A stretch of DNA of 64,000 nt from Kiloniella litopenaei (GTDB taxonomy: Bacteria; Pseudomonadota; Alphaproteobacteria; Kiloniellales; Kiloniellaceae). This document shows positions 1 to 10,102 of the stretch, one piece after another. The translations under genes were made by a program, and so were the position numbers. Below the pieces are notes generated by a model. The model saw only the letters and a program-made list of their open reading frames with translations. It did not search any database and was not told where the DNA came from. Each line of letters opens with the position of its first letter. Within the stretch, counting starts at the first letter, position 1. Location of the stretch: assembly GCF_000982415.1 (NCBI RefSeq), contig NZ_LANI01000003.1:372001-436000 (forward strand). Reading direction: 5' to 3'.

Positions 1-2
1 CA

Positions 3-2462
3 CCACCTTTCGAAGGCACCCCTCAATTTCAATATACACTTCAGGCCAAAGGCCGTCTGACAACAGTTGAAGAGTTTGAAAATATCGTCATTCGGGCAAA
101 TCAAGACGGATCCTTTGTAAGGCTAAAAGACATCGCAAGAATTGAGCTTGGTTCCCAAAGTTATTCTTCGGCCTCTAAACTTAACAACGCCCCCTCAGCA
201 GCCATAGCCGTCTATCAATCACCGGGTGCCAATGCTCTGGAAGTTGCCGATGCTATCTATGCAGAGCTTGACCGCCTGTCAGAGAACTTTCCGCAAGGCA
301 TGGAATATAAAATTCTCTATGACACGACAAACGCTGTACGGGCATCTGTTAAAGAAGTGATTGAAACACTGCTTATTACCTTTGCCCTTGTGGTCAGTGT
401 GACCTTTCTCTTTTTAAGTGACTGGCGCTCAACCCTGATCCCAAGCCTTGCAATCCCTGTGTCACTTGTCGGCACCTTCGCTGTTCTCTATGCCGTTGGC
501 TTTAGTGCCAACATGATCACGCTTTTTGCCATTATCCTCGCCATCGGCATTGTCGTAGACGACAGTATCGTCGTGGTCGAAAATGTGCAGCGAATTATGA
601 AAGAAACAGGAAAATCGGCCGCAGATGCAACCAAGTTGGCCATGAAAGAAGTTACCGGCCCTGTGGTTGCAACAACTTTAGTCCTCTTGGCTGTTTTTGT
701 ACCTGTATCCTTCATGCCCGGCATTACAGGGGAACTCTATAAACAATTCTCGCTAACCATCTGCGTAGCGGTTTCTCTTTCTTCGATAAATGCCTTAACA
801 CTGTCGCCTGCACTTTGCGCACTATTGTTAAAACCTGACAGCGGTGAGCCCAAAGGCCCATTGAAACTGTTTGCAAACCTTGTTGATCGTACCCGTAATG
901 GCTATGGCAAAGTCGTTGCCCTTATGATCAGACGCCTTGCTATTTCAATGGCCGTGCTTGGTATTTTCGCTGGTGTCACCGTCTATATGTTCCAGACAGT
1001 TCCGACTGGCTTTATCCCCATGGAAGATAAAGGTGTGTTCTTTGTGAACGTTCAGCTTCCCGACGGCGCATCACTGGAACGAACAAATGAGGTCACCGCC
1101 GATGTAACGGATATGCTGTTGGAAGAAGAGGGCGTCACAGACGTGATCTCTGTTTCCGGTTTCAGTTTACTTTCCGGTGCAGCATCAAATTCCTCACTGC
1201 TTATTCCCGTTTTGAGCGACTGGTCGGAAAGAACCGAATTTGACCTTCAATGGTACAATATTCTCGGACGCATAAACGGTAAACTCGCCGGATTAGCTTC
1301 GGCAGAATCGTTTGCCTTCCCCCTCCCCCCCATTATGGGGTTAGGCACAGGTGGCGGGGTTGAAGCCCAGGTTCAGGACTATCTTGGACGCACTCCCCAA
1401 GAGCTTGCCGCCGCAGTACGCAGCTTGGCCTTTGCCGCAAATCAACAGCCCGAGTTAACGTCGGTGTTCAGCACCTATTCCGCCAACATTCCCCAGCTTT
1501 TTCTGGAAGTGGATCGGGAAAAGGCCCTTGTACTCGGCGTAAAGATCTCGGATATCTTCTCAACTCTACAGGCAAATCTTGGGTCGTCCTATATCAATGA
1601 CTTTAACCTTTACGGAAAAGTTTATCGGGTCCAGATCCAGGCCGAGGCCCAATTCCGTGACGGGTTGGAAGATATCGATAACCTGCATGTGCGGAATGAT
1701 AACGGGGATATGATCCCTTTGCGGACCTTGATCGAGATTGAACCCATCTTAGGTCCCTTATCTGTCGAGCGTTATAATCAGTTTAAATCAGCGTCCATAA
1801 CAGGCTCCCCAGCAACAGGGTACAGTAGTGGTGATGCCATTGCCGCGCTGGAACGTGCTGCAGCAAGTGCCCTACCCGATGGCTATGGTATTGAATGGAC
1901 GGGAACCTCGAAACAGGAACAGGAAGCTGGTGGCTATATTGTTATTATCTTCTCTCTGGCTCTAATCTTCGCTTACCTTTTCCTTGTCGCCCAGTATGAA
2001 AGCTGGAGCGTCCCTCTATCTGTTATCGTATCGGTCATCCTTGCTGCTTTTGGTGCCTTGGTGCCCATGGCACTACTCCCCTTTCTCGACAATAATCTCT
2101 ACGCCCAGATCGGGATGGTGATGCTCATCGGACTCGCCAGTAAAAGTGCGATCCTCATTGTCGAGTTTGCCAAGGTCAGACGCGAAGAAGGACTTTCCAT
2201 CAAGGAAGCCGCCCTGGATGCTGCAAGCTTGCGCTTCAGAGCCGTGATGATGACAGCACTTTCGTTCATACTTGGCGTATTGCCCCTGATCTTCGCATCA
2301 GGTGCCGGGGCAGCCAGCCGTGTCGCGGTGGGTTTTGTTGTCTTTGGTGGCATGGTCGCCGCGACCTCCATCGGACTTCTTTTTATTCCACCACTGTATG
2401 TTGCTTTCCAATCCATGCGCGAAGCAACCAACAAAAAATTATGGAAAACTAAAGAAAGCTAG
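3..2462 (+). CDS. RND-family multidrug efflux permease (AcrB/HAE1 type), 5'-truncated by window edge
   Basis: This is the inner-membrane pump of a tripartite proton-driven efflux system. The frame is open from base 3, well before the first internal ATG at 300, so the gene starts outside the window and about 819 C-terminal residues are visible. The proton-relay motif [13 protein letters not shown] (two adjacent Asp of TM4) lies near base 545. The matching Lys of TM10, in [14 protein letters not shown], lies near base 2140. A periplasmic porter/docking region separates the two transmembrane blocks, and the C-terminus is a short basic tail. A membrane-fusion protein gene would be expected just upstream. 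Substrate cannot be told from sequence. The gene ends at a strong hairpin terminator shared with the convergent oxidase gene. Confidence 0.93.
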   Translation, partial: PPFEGTPQFQYTLQAKGRLTTVEEFENIVIRANQDGSFVRLKDIARIELGSQSYSSASKLNNAPSAAIAVYQSPGANALEVADAIYAELDRLSENFPQGMEYKILYDTTNAVRASVKEVIETLLITFALVVSVTFLFLSDWRSTLIPSLAIPVSLVGTFAVLYAVGFSANMITLFAIILAIGIVVDDSIVVVENVQRIMKETGKSAADATKLAMKEVTGPVVATTLVLLAVFVPVSFMPGITGELYKQFSLTICVAVSLSSINALTLSPALCALLLKPDSGEPKGPLKLFANLVDRTRNGYGKVVALMIRRLAISMAVLGIFAGVTVYMFQTVPTGFIPMEDKGVFFVNVQLPDGASLERTNEVTADVTDMLLEEEGVTDVISVSGFSLLSGAASNSSLLIPVLSDWSERTEFDLQWYNILGRINGKLAGLASAESFAFPLPPIMGLGTGGGVEAQVQDYLGRTPQELAAAVRSLAFAANQQPELTSVFSTYSANIPQLFLEVDREKALVLGVKISDIFSTLQANLGSSYINDFNLYGKVYRVQIQAEAQFRDGLEDIDNLHVRNDNGDMIPLRTLIEIEPILGPLSVERYNQFKSASITGSPATGYSSGDAIAALERAAASALPDGYGIEWTGTSKQEQEAGGYIVIIFSLALIFAYLFLVAQYESWSVPLSVIVSVILAAFGALVPMALLPFLDNNLYAQIGMVMLIGLASKSAILIVEFAKVRREEGLSIKEAALDAASLRFRAVMMTALSFILGVLPLIFASGAGAASRVAVGFVVFGGMVAATSIGLLFIPPLYVAFQSMREATNKKLWKTKES

Positions 2463-2489
2463 CAACAGCCCGCCAAAGAAAAACACTCT

Positions 2490-2534
2490 AATAAAGAAGA
2501 GCCGGGGGTATATTACCGTCGGCTCTTCTTTATT
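2490..2534. terminator. Bidirectional intrinsic terminator between RND pump and FAD oxidase
   Basis: A 15-bp perfect stem (AATAAAGAAGAGCCG-type left arm 2490-2504, right arm 2520-2534) encloses a 15-nt loop. The A-rich left flank and T-rich right flank give a U-tract in either direction. It ends one base before the stop codon of the convergent oxidase gene, so it can serve both genes. Confidence 0.8.
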
Positions 2535-3752
2535 CTATTTCGCTTTTCTCGCACGCGCCTGCGCACAAAGAAGCTGAAATTCCTTCGAACTAGGGTCAAC
2601 CTGCCCAAATCGATTAGGATCAAAAGCGTTTAAATCATAAGACGATTTATCTTCTGTCATCAATTCTGCCAGTGAATCCCCGATGCCCCCCGAAGCCATC
2701 ACCCCTGAACCACAACATCCGGCGGCCACAAACATCCCCTTAACAGCTTTGGTTTCACCCAGAAGAAAATGCCCGTCCGGGGTATAGGCCGAAAGCCCGG
2801 CCATATAGCTTTCGAAGCGCGCCCCTTCTAGTTTTGGGAAGAAACTGGACACCCGCTGTTCCGCCTCTATCAAAGCATCCCATTCGCCCCCTTCTTCCGT
2901 CACAGCGAAAGAGGTAATGTCATTGGGCAAGTCGCTATAGTCAAAGGTGCGAGAAGATTGTTCCTGAACACCCAGTACTAGACCACCCACTTCAGGTCGG
3001 GTGTAGGCCCCCGCATCGGCATGAACCATCATCGGCTGTTGATCACTGAAGTAACTTTCAGGCGCAGCGATCCAGAAATGGCTTCGGGTCGGGATCATGG
3101 GGAGCGCACAGCCCAGTGGCAGAGTTAAAAAATTGGACCAGCTCCCCGCTGCAACAATCACCTTCTCACAAGAGATAAAACCCTGATCAGTTTCAACACC
3201 AACGACAACGCCGTTAATTGCCTTAATAGCAGATACATTAACCCCAAGTTTGATTTGTGCACCAAAAGATTTGGCAGATTTTGCATAGGCATAGGTCAAA
3301 CGATAAGGATCAATATATCCCTCGTCACTGAAATGGACTGTAAGTGCATCCTCTTTAACCCTGAGCCAGGGCAGATGCTTGGATCTCCATCCGGCGTTTA
3401 CTTTCTGTGCCGCAATACCTTCGCTTACAGCGCGATTATATAGCCGCTCTAAACTGGCCTTACTTTCAAGGTTTTCTGCAACCCTCAACGTGCCCACTGC
3501 TTTAAAATCAAGCTGCTCGCCTGTGATCTTTTCCAGTTCGGGAAGTACCTTGAAAGTGCGACGGTTCAAAACATCGACGGCTGGCTTTGATGAAATCTGA
3601 AACATCAACCCCGCCGCCTGGCACGACGCAGCGGTAGCAAGATCCTGCCTCTCTAACAGCAAAACATCCTCTACGCCCCGTTTCGCAAGATGATAGGCGA
3701 CTGAACAGCCCAGAACACCACCACCAATAATAACAGTCGACGCGTGATCCAT
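2535..3752 (-). CDS. FAD-dependent oxidoreductase, DAO / sarcosine-dimethylglycine oxidase-like family
   Basis: About 405 residues. The N-terminus has a Rossmann FAD motif (VIIGGGVLGCSVAYHLAKRG, near residues 7-26), followed by the acidic ribose-binding Glu in LLLERQD. The segment ATAASCQAAGLMF resembles the flavin region of glycine/sarcosine/dimethylglycine oxidases, and a C-terminal DAO signature (AAGCCGSGVMASGGIGDSLAE) closes the FAD site. The substrate is probably an N-methylated or D-amino acid, but this is not determinable here. I chose ATG 3752, with AAAGGT seven bases upstream, over ATG 3767 or TTG 3779, which add residues not seen in the family. It lies downstream of the infC terminator, so it is probably transcribed separately. 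Confidence 0.8.
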   Translation of the reverse strand: MDHASTVIIGGGVLGCSVAYHLAKRGVEDVLLLERQDLATAASCQAAGLMFQISSKPAVDVLNRRTFKVLPELEKITGEQLDFKAVGTLRVAENLESKASLERLYNRAVSEGIAAQKVNAGWRSKHLPWLRVKEDALTVHFSDEGYIDPYRLTYAYAKSAKSFGAQIKLGVNVSAIKAINGVVVGVETDQGFISCEKVIVAAGSWSNFLTLPLGCALPMIPTRSHFWIAAPESYFSDQQPMMVHADAGAYTRPEVGGLVLGVQEQSSRTFDYSDLPNDITSFAVTEEGGEWDALIEAEQRVSSFFPKLEGARFESYMAGLSAYTPDGHFLLGETKAVKGMFVAAGCCGSGVMASGGIGDSLAELMTEDKSSYDLNAFDPNRFGQVDPSSKEFQLLCAQARARKAK

Positions 3753-3793
3753 AACTATACCTTTCATAGGCAAAAACAATAATAAACAGGCAA

Positions 3794-3825
3794 CAAAAAA
3801 GCCGCCCTGTTCAAGAGCGGCTTTT
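3794..3825 (-). terminator. Intrinsic terminator of infC
   Basis: Read on the minus strand, a GC-rich stem (AAAAGCCGC with GCGGCTTTT; arms 3797-3805 and 3817-3825) is followed by a six-base T run. It sits about 35 bases after the infC stop. This indicates that infC is the last gene of its transcript, with no rpmI-rplT following. Confidence 0.8.
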
Positions 3826-3858
3826 CATTACAGCTTTTCAGCTTCACGTTCAGCAGGC

Positions 3859-4395
3859 TTACTTTGGCGCCAAAATCATAATCATCTGGCGGCCTTCCAT
3901 TTTCGGCCTTAACTCTGTCTTTGCGATCTCTTCGAGATCGGTCTCAATGCGTTTGAGAACTTCCAGACCAACTTCCTGGTGGGTGATTTCACGTCCGCGA
4001 AAGCGCATAGTCACTTTCACCTTGTCACCAGCAGAAATAAACTTTTGTGCAGCCCGCATCTTCACGTCGTAATCATGTGTGTCGATATTTGGACGCACTT
4101 TAAGCTCTTTCAGATCAACGATCTTTTGCTTTTTACGAGCTTCATTTTTCTTTTTCTGCATTTCAAAACGATAACGGCCATAGTCCATAATCTTACAGAC
4201 AGGTGGCTCCGCATTCGGAGAAACCTCCACAAGGTCAAGACCTGCGTCATATGCACGTTTCAGTGCATCACGCGTTGGTACTACGCCAACCTGTTCGCCG
4301 TCTGCGTCGACAAGACGTACAGAGTTAATAGTGATCCGTTCGTTTACCCGCGGACCGTCGATGCGCGGGGGTGTCGTCATTGGTGCGCGTGCTAT
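3859..4395 (-). CDS. infC: Translation initiation factor IF-3, probable AUA start
   Basis: IF-3 binds the 30S subunit, blocks premature 50S joining and proofreads initiator codon pairing. The N-terminal domain is recognisable from [17 protein letters not shown] and the linker carries [20 protein letters not shown]. The C-terminal domain has the conserved [16 protein letters not shown]. From the first ATG (4380) the protein is 173 aa, but that ATG lacks a Shine-Dalgarno. An in-frame ATA at 4395 lies seven bases after GGGAG, so I take AUA as the start (178 aa). Rare AUU/AUA/AUC starts are a known feature of infC, used for autoregulation because IF-3 discriminates against them. thrS lies about 185 bases upstream; rpmI and rplT are absent. 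Confidence 0.95.
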   Translation of the reverse strand: MARAPMTTPPRIDGPRVNERITINSVRLVDADGEQVGVVPTRDALKRAYDAGLDLVEVSPNAEPPVCKIMDYGRYRFEMQKKKNEARKKQKIVDLKELKVRPNIDTHDYDVKMRAAQKFISAGDKVKVTMRFRGREITHQEVGLEVLKRIETDLEEIAKTELRPKMEGRQMIMILAPK

Positions 4396-4402
4396 TGTCG
4401 TG

Positions 4403-4407
4403 CTCCC
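4403..4407 (-). promoter_or_regulatory. Shine-Dalgarno selecting the AUA start of infC
   Basis: GGGAG on the minus strand, seven bases before ATA (4393-4395) and 22 bases before the first ATG (4380). The spacing fits only the AUA codon. Confidence 0.6.
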
Positions 4408-4477
4408 GTTTTTTCTGTTATCCCAAAATTACAGACCTTTTGATCTGCAATAGGCTGTTACTCTAAAATACCAACCG

Positions 4478-4505
4478 TTTATATTGCGTTTACGCCAATA
4501 ATCAA
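4478..4505 (-). promoter_or_regulatory. Candidate sigma-70 promoter for infC
   Basis: On the minus strand, TTGATT (4500-4505) is followed after 16 bases by TATAAA (4478-4483), giving a start near 4471 and a leader of about 75 bases to the AUA codon. A 7-bp inverted repeat (CAATGTG/CACATTG, 4503-4522) overlaps the -35 region and could be a regulatory site. This would allow infC to be transcribed independently of thrS. Confidence 0.35.
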
Positions 4506-4580
4506 TGTGGGTAAGCACATTGTGGCGCATAATGCCAATAACCAGTACCAGTCGGCAACCCGAAAGTTAATTTTTATCGC

Positions 4581-6500
4581 CTACTTTTCAGCAGGCGATT
4601 TTGCTTCTTCGGCTAAAGAACTAAGTGCTTCTTCCAAAGACATAATTTCCTGATTCTTACCGCCAAGACGACGCAGAGCAACTTTCCCTTCCTCTGCTTC
4701 CCGACGACCAACCACGGCAATTACCGGTGTTTTGCTCAGGCTGTGTTCGCGGATTTTATAGTTAATTTTCTCATTACGCAAATCAGCTTTCACCCGGAGT
4801 CCCGCCGCTTTCAACTTGTCACGAACTTCTTCTGCATAGTCATTAGCATCGGAAGTGATTGAGGCCACAACCACTTGCTGTGGGGACATCCACAAGGGGA
4901 ACTTACCGGCGTGTTGCTCAATAAGAATAGCAAGAAAACGTTCAAATGATCCCAGGATGGCACGATGCAACATCACAGGACGATGCCGCTTGTCATCCTC
5001 GCCGATATAGGATGCATCCAGACGTTCTGGCAGAACCACATCCACCTGAAGGGTTCCGCATTGCCAATCGCGCCCGATCGCATCTTTGAGCACGAATTCC
5101 AGCTTGGGACCATAGAATGCACCTTCGCCCGGGTTCATTGTGTATTCAAGCCCGGCTTCTTCAACGGCTTCTCTTAACGCGCCTTCGGCTTTATCCCAAG
5201 ATTCGTCGGTTCCCGCACGCCTTTCAGGACGATCCGAGAACTTTACAACGATCTCATCAAAGCCAAGATCCTTGTAAACTGTTTTCAGCAGATCACAGAA
5301 GATAACAGTTTCACTGTTGATCTGATCTTCGGTACAGAAAATATGGGCATCATCCTGTGTGAAGGCCCGCACACGCATCAGGCCATGTAACGCACCAGAT
5401 GGTTCATTGCGGTGACAGGCACCAAATTCAGCCATACGCAAGGGAAGGTCTCGATAGCTGGTCTGTCCCTGTTTGAAAATTTGAACGTGTCCGGGACAGT
5501 TCATAGGTTTCACTGCAAGGGTACGGTCATCTTCGGATGTCGCCACGAACATGTCTTCGCGGAATTTCTCCCAGTGACCGGAAGCTTCCCAGAGCGCGCG
5601 GTCAATCAACTGCGGCGTTTTCACTTCCTGATAACCACCAGCTTCAAGGCGCTTGCGCATATAATCTTCGAGTGAGCGATACAGGGCCCAACCTTTTGGG
5701 TGCCAGAAAACGGAACCTGTTGCTTCTTCTTGCAAGTGGAACAAGCCCAGCTCTTTTCCAAGACGACGGTGATCGCGTTTTTCAGCTTCTTCGAGCATCT
5801 GAAGATATTTTTTCAGTTGCTTCTCGTCAGACCAGCAAGTGCCGTAAATACGCTGTAGCTGATCATTGTCTTTATCTCCGCGCCAATAGGCACCGGAAAC
5901 CTTCATCAACTTGAAGCCTTTGCCAATCTTTCCGGTAGACGGCGCATGCGGCCCACGGCACAGATCAAGCCAGTCACCCTGACGATAGATTGTCAGATCT
6001 TCATCGCCGGGAATGTTATCAACGTGTTCGGCTTTGTACTTTTCACCCTTGGATGCGAAATGCTCTTTGGCCTTTTCACGATCCCAAACTTCACGAACAA
6101 AAGCTTCATCACGCGCAATGATCTCGTGCATTTTCGCTTCAATCTTCTCAAGATCATTTGTCGAAAACGGCTCATCACGCGCAAAGTCGTAATAAAAGCC
6201 AACGTCTGTTGATGGACCAAAGGTAACCTGAGTTCCGGGGAAGAGCTCTTGCACAGCTTCGGCCATCACGTGCGCACAGTCGTGGCGCAACAGATCAAGT
6301 GCCAGCGGGTGCTTGCGGGTCACAATTTCCAAGGTCGCATCCGTCGTGATTGGATAGGTCGTATCTCTCAACTCGCCATCTACCACCACAGCTAAAGCAT
6401 CTTTGGCCAAACGCGGACCAATAGATTCTGCTACCTCGTGCCCTGTTACAGGACCATCAAATTTGCGCTGACTTTCATCAGGCAATGTAATTGTGACCAT
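4581..6500 (-). CDS. thrS: Threonyl-tRNA synthetase
   Basis: Class II aminoacyl-tRNA synthetase, 639 aa, full length for the bacterial form. In order it shows an N-terminal TGS domain (residues 1-60), an editing domain with the HDCAH...zinc-type motif (near 73-77), and the catalytic core. The core has [10 protein letters not shown], motif 2 ([25 protein letters not shown]) and [12 protein letters not shown]-terminal anticodon-binding domain follows, ending in [14 protein letters not shown]. Zinc ligands Cys and His are present in MNCPGH and later positions. ATG at 6500 is used. It precedes infC on the same strand, the classical thrS-infC neighbourhood. A short hairpin spans its stop codon, but without a U-tract on this strand, so read-through into infC is possible. 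Confidence 0.97.
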   Translation of the reverse strand: MVTITLPDESQRKFDGPVTGHEVAESIGPRLAKDALAVVVDGELRDTTYPITTDATLEIVTRKHPLALDLLRHDCAHVMAEAVQELFPGTQVTFGPSTDVGFYYDFARDEPFSTNDLEKIEAKMHEIIARDEAFVREVWDREKAKEHFASKGEKYKAEHVDNIPGDEDLTIYRQGDWLDLCRGPHAPSTGKIGKGFKLMKVSGAYWRGDKDNDQLQRIYGTCWSDEKQLKKYLQMLEEAEKRDHRRLGKELGLFHLQEEATGSVFWHPKGWALYRSLEDYMRKRLEAGGYQEVKTPQLIDRALWEASGHWEKFREDMFVATSEDDRTLAVKPMNCPGHVQIFKQGQTSYRDLPLRMAEFGACHRNEPSGALHGLMRVRAFTQDDAHIFCTEDQINSETVIFCDLLKTVYKDLGFDEIVVKFSDRPERRAGTDESWDKAEGALREAVEEAGLEYTMNPGEGAFYGPKLEFVLKDAIGRDWQCGTLQVDVVLPERLDASYIGEDDKRHRPVMLHRAILGSFERFLAILIEQHAGKFPLWMSPQQVVVASITSDANDYAEEVRDKLKAAGLRVKADLRNEKINYKIREHSLSKTPVIAVVGRREAEEGKVALRRLGGKNQEIMSLEEALSSLAEEAKSPAEK

Positions 6501-6807
6501 CGGAAATCGTTCTCAGTTACTGTTCTATCATCTAGGAAAATTGACTCTTACAGAGTTCCAGCAATGTAAAAGGATTCCATCGCCTGTCAAGCACACCACC
6601 AAGGATTCCGCGCTTTTAATCAAAAGAATCTCTCTATTCATTTTTTAAACCACTCTACCAAGAGCCTTAAGAAGAATTCAGGCATCAAAAATCAGGGGAT
6701 CGCAGGATAAACAAGAGAGACTTTCCCGTCATAGAAATTAATGCTCAAATAACTGACAGACTTTCGAACAGAATTCATTGCACATCCGCCCCATCTTACC
6801 GAGTACA
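6501..6807. other. Intergenic region between divergent thrS and D-cysteine desulfhydrase-like gene
   Basis: About 300 bases, moderately AT-rich, which must hold both divergent promoters. I find no convincing -35/-10 pair or RNA. The only clear structure is a short inverted repeat ACTCT-TAC-AGAGT at 6544-6556, in the thrS leader. No T-box, consistent with a proteobacterium. Confidence 0.4.
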
Positions 6808-7869
6808 ATGATCATGCCCATGAAGACGACACCTGAAGACCTTATCCCCGAACTTAAACAGCATCGACGTATCATTCTCGGCCATGAACCAACGCCCATT
6901 GATCCCTTGCCAAAACTTGGCCAAGACCTTGGCATTACACTCTGGACCAAGCGGGATGATTGCAATGGTTTGGCCTTTGGCGGCAACAAGGTTCGACAGC
7001 TGGAATACTACCTTGGGCCAGGTGTCGAAGCGAATGCTGATACAGTCCTGATCACCGGCGCTCTACAGTCAAACTTTGTCCGCCTCACCGCCGCAGCAGC
7101 GGCCAAACTCGGCTGGCAAGCCCACGTTCAGCTTGAAGAACGGGTTCCGAGCCATGATCAGCTCTATCGAAAATCCGGCAACATCTTTTTAAACAACCTG
7201 CTCGGTGCAGAAATCAGCTATTTCCCCGAGGGAGAGGACGAAGCTGGCGCAGATAAGGCACTGGATGAGCGTGCAAAAGAACTCAAAAACCATGGTCGAC
7301 GTCCCTATGTTATTCATCTCGGATTAGGCTCACTGCCTTATGGTGGTCTTGGCTATATCAGGGCCGCGGCAGAGACTTACGCCCAAACCATCACATCCGG
7401 CGATAAACCTGACTATATTGTCATTCCATCCGGCAGCGGCCTGACACACGCTGGCTTCCTTGTTGGTGCCCGCGCTATCGGTTGGGATATTCCGATCATC
7501 GGTATCTGTGTCAGGCGGGGTAAAAAAAGCCAAATTGATCGTATCAAACAAAGATCAAGCGAACTGGCACAAATGATATCCCGTCCCGACCTGATAAGTG
7601 ATCAGGACATTATCCTATCAGACAAAGTGCTGGCGCCGGGTTACGGCAAAATGAACCATCAAGTAAAAGAAGCTATTGAAAAGGCGGCGCAGCTGGAAGC
7701 GATCCTTCTCGACCCGGTCTATACGGCCAGAACCATGGCAGGCCTGATTGATCAGGTTCGTACAAATGCCATCCCCCTGGGGTCAAAGGTTCTGTTTATA
7801 CACACAGGTGGAAACCCGGCACTATTCGCCTATCAGAATGCAATAGAAAACTTTTCCAGAGACAACTGA
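6808..7869 (+). CDS. PLP-dependent D-cysteine desulfhydrase / ACC deaminase family enzyme
   Basis: About 353 residues of fold-type II PLP enzyme. The lysine that would hold PLP is in FGGNKVRQLEYYLG (about residue 56 from this start), preceded by the family signature LWTKRDDCNGLAFGG. The glycine-rich phosphate cup appears as VIPSGSGLTHAGFLVGA. Members convert D-cysteine to pyruvate, H2S and ammonia, or deaminate other small amino acids; the sequence alone does not separate D-cysteine desulfhydrase from ACC deaminase. The frame could begin at TTG 6778, but the family starts near LIPELKQHRRIILGHEPTPI, so ATG 6808 (or 6820) is more likely. It stands alone, facing a convergent glycosyltransferase gene. 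Confidence 0.82.
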   Translation: MIMPMKTTPEDLIPELKQHRRIILGHEPTPIDPLPKLGQDLGITLWTKRDDCNGLAFGGNKVRQLEYYLGPGVEANADTVLITGALQSNFVRLTAAAAAKLGWQAHVQLEERVPSHDQLYRKSGNIFLNNLLGAEISYFPEGEDEAGADKALDERAKELKNHGRRPYVIHLGLGSLPYGGLGYIRAAAETYAQTITSGDKPDYIVIPSGSGLTHAGFLVGARAIGWDIPIIGICVRRGKKSQIDRIKQRSSELAQMISRPDLISDQDIILSDKVLAPGYGKMNHQVKEAIEKAAQLEAILLDPVYTARTMAGLIDQVRTNAIPLGSKVLFIHTGGNPALFAYQNAIENFSRDN

Positions 7870-7918
7870 AGCCGGGGATAATTTAGCTTTGCTCCGCTTA
7901 GTTTTACCCTGTTTAACC

Positions 7919-9145
7919 TTACCCGGTGATTGCCTTCTCAGAAATAAGTTCACGATAAATACCGACTGTCTTGGCACACATCAGTTTTTTCGTGAAAAAT
8001 TTCTGAACCCGTTCCTGCCCCTTGAGTGAGAGGATTTCTCGCTCTCTCGCATTCAGGCTCAATGCCCGGCGAATTGCACGCGCACAGCTTTCAGCATCAC
8101 CGTTTTCAAACAGGAAACCAGTCTCGTTTGGAACCAGCTGCTCCTTTGCACCACCGTGATCACTTGCCACAACGGGGCGCCCCATGGCCTGCCCTTCCGA
8201 CACAACCCGGCCAAAACCTTCGGGATCAGTAGAGGCAGAAACGACAACATCAGACAGCATATAGGCAGAAGGCATGTCATTGCAGTCGTCCATGATGAAA
8301 GCGCGACTCAAAAGATCATTATCCATAATCATCTTTTCCAACTCATCACGATAAGCTGTCCGCCCCTGATCAGACCCGACCAGTGCGCAACATAGATCAA
8401 TATCGCGAAGGTGCGTGAGCGCTTCGAGAAGAACTTTCTGACCTTTCCAGCGCGTCAAACGGCCGGGCAGCATGATAAGCGGAACCCCATCAGGCAAACG
8501 CCATTGCGTCGATAGCTGAATAACGCGCTCGGCACTGACAGCATGCGGCGAAAAGCTATCGGTATCCATGCCTCTGTGAACAATGCGAATTTTGCTTTCA
8601 TCTACCTGATAGTTCTTACGGATATAGTCTGCGACAAACTCTGATATAGAGATGACAACATCACCCTTGGTCATAATCGAATTGTAATATCGCTTAAGAC
8701 CATTGTTGATATTGTATGGCGCGTGGACCGTTGTCACGAAAGGCACCCCGACCTTGCGGGCAGCCCTGTGCGCCGGACGCGCGGGCGCACGAGATCTGGC
8801 GTGCACCAAATCAACACCTCTGTCTTTTATCAGGCGAACAAGACGCCCAGTGTTTCGCCACATCGTCCACGGATTCTTGGAATGTACCGGAAGTTCGACA
8901 TGCTCTGCCCCGGCAATCTTCAGGCGCGCGACCAGCTGTCCGCCACGGGACGCGACGATAGCCTTGCCGCCCGCTTCGATAATGGCCTTTGCCATATCCA
9001 GCGTGCCGCGCTCGACACCACCTGAATCCATAGCAGGTACGACCTGAAGCACCGTCATCGGTGTACCATCAGATTTCACAAGAGAAGGAAGCTCTGGGGT
9101 AGCGGCTTCAGATATCAAAGTGTTAAGGTGAGAAGCATCCGTCAT
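7919..9145 (-). CDS. Glycosyltransferase family 4 (GT-B fold)
   Basis: 408 aa, a retaining GT4-type nucleotide-sugar transferase. The N-terminal Rossmann domain contains VVPAMDSGGVERGTLDMAKAI, with the Gly-rich loop typical of GT4. The C-terminal donor-binding domain has PGRLTRWKGQKVLLEA and the E-x7-E motif in STDPEGFGRVVSEGQAMGRPVVA. No transmembrane segment, so it probably acts at the inner face of the membrane on a lipid-linked or LPS-type acceptor; the acceptor is unknown. ATG 9145 is used. It is divergent from a small hydrolase gene with only 32 bases between start codons, so their promoters overlap the coding starts. Confidence 0.85.
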   Translation of the reverse strand: MTDASHLNTLISEAATPELPSLVKSDGTPMTVLQVVPAMDSGGVERGTLDMAKAIIEAGGKAIVASRGGQLVARLKIAGAEHVELPVHSKNPWTMWRNTGRLVRLIKDRGVDLVHARSRAPARPAHRAARKVGVPFVTTVHAPYNINNGLKRYYNSIMTKGDVVISISEFVADYIRKNYQVDESKIRIVHRGMDTDSFSPHAVSAERVIQLSTQWRLPDGVPLIMLPGRLTRWKGQKVLLEALTHLRDIDLCCALVGSDQGRTAYRDELEKMIMDNDLLSRAFIMDDCNDMPSAYMLSDVVVSASTDPEGFGRVVSEGQAMGRPVVASDHGGAKEQLVPNETGFLFENGDAESCARAIRRALSLNAREREILSLKGQERVQKFFTKKLMCAKTVGIYRELISEKAITG

Positions 9146-9177
9146 GTGTCGGTACTACAAGGAGTCCTATTTAGTTC

Positions 9178-9975
9178 ATGTCCAATAATGATACAGCGCC
9201 CAATAGTGATACAGAGTTCACTTCACAAATTCCAGAATTTCTCGAACGCCCTAATGGGCAGCATATAGCCTATATAAAGACAGAAGGCGATAAGGATTTA
9301 CCGGGAATCGTCTTTCTGGGTGGCTATATGTCCGACATGACGGGTTCGAAAGCTACTGCGCTGGAAGAGTTTGCGAAATCCAGTAAGCAAAATTTTGTCC
9401 GTTTCGATTATATGGGGCATGGGCAATCGTCTGGCAAGTTCACAGATGGCACAATCGGGCAATGGACCGAAGATGCCATTGCCGTTATCGACGAACTGAC
9501 AAGTGGCCCCCAGATATTGGTCGGGTCATCCATGGGGGGCTGGATCATGCTTAATACCGCCCTGAAAAGACCAGAAAGAATCAAAGGTCTTGTCGGTATC
9601 GCTGCCGCCCCTGACTTCACCCAGGACCTAATGTGGGACACCTTTTCACAAGAAATCAAAGATACGCTGTTAAGCGAAGGGGTTTATTACGAACCAAGTG
9701 AATATGGTGACGAGCCCTATGCCATTACCCTGAAACTCATCGAAGAAGGCCGACAACACCTCTTGCTGGACAGGACGCAGCCCATCACTTGCCCCGTCCG
9801 TCTGATTCAAGGCATGAAGGACGTCGATGTACCCTGGAATATTGTCCCCAGAATTGTCGAGTCGCTTGAAACTGATGACATGGAAGTCGTTCTGGTAAAA
9901 ACTGGTGATCATCGCCTTTCTGAACCACAAGATATACAACGACTTAAGAAAATTGTTAAAGAGATCAGTCGTTAA
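9178..9975 (+). CDS. Alpha/beta hydrolase
   Basis: 265 aa alpha/beta hydrolase of the carboxylesterase/lysophospholipase-like type. The nucleophile elbow is GSSMGGW (Ser about residue 116). An acidic residue lies in QGMKDVDVPW and the catalytic His in KTGDHRLSE near residue 243, so the triad is complete. The oxyanion-loop region is FLGGYMSDMTGSKA. No signal peptide, so it is cytosolic. A clear AAGGAG lies 13 bases before ATG 9178. Terminates at a hairpin about 35 bases downstream. Substrate unknown. Confidence 0.8.
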   Translation: MSNNDTAPNSDTEFTSQIPEFLERPNGQHIAYIKTEGDKDLPGIVFLGGYMSDMTGSKATALEEFAKSSKQNFVRFDYMGHGQSSGKFTDGTIGQWTEDAIAVIDELTSGPQILVGSSMGGWIMLNTALKRPERIKGLVGIAAAPDFTQDLMWDTFSQEIKDTLLSEGVYYEPSEYGDEPYAITLKLIEEGRQHLLLDRTQPITCPVRLIQGMKDVDVPWNIVPRIVESLETDDMEVVLVKTGDHRLSEPQDIQRLKKIVKEISR

Positions 9976-10006
9976 GCCAGACACCTAACCTTTTTTGCTC
10001 TCAATC

Positions 10007-10039
10007 GAAAGCAGCCGATTTAATCCCGGCTGCTTTTTC
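10007..10039 (+). terminator. Intrinsic terminator after the alpha/beta hydrolase
   Basis: Stem AGCAGCCG/CGGCTGCT (10010-10017 with 10027-10034), a 9-base loop, then a T run. Confidence 0.75.
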
Positions 10040-10102
10040 TTCTTTTCCAAAACGGGTCTATTTGATAAAATAATATGTAACCAGTTACGTAATAGGTTTA
10101 TT

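Noticed and set aside
2302-2577. Plus-strand 91-codon ORF across the end of the RND gene
   Set aside because: It overlaps the end of a clear coding region and the terminator; a shadow frame.
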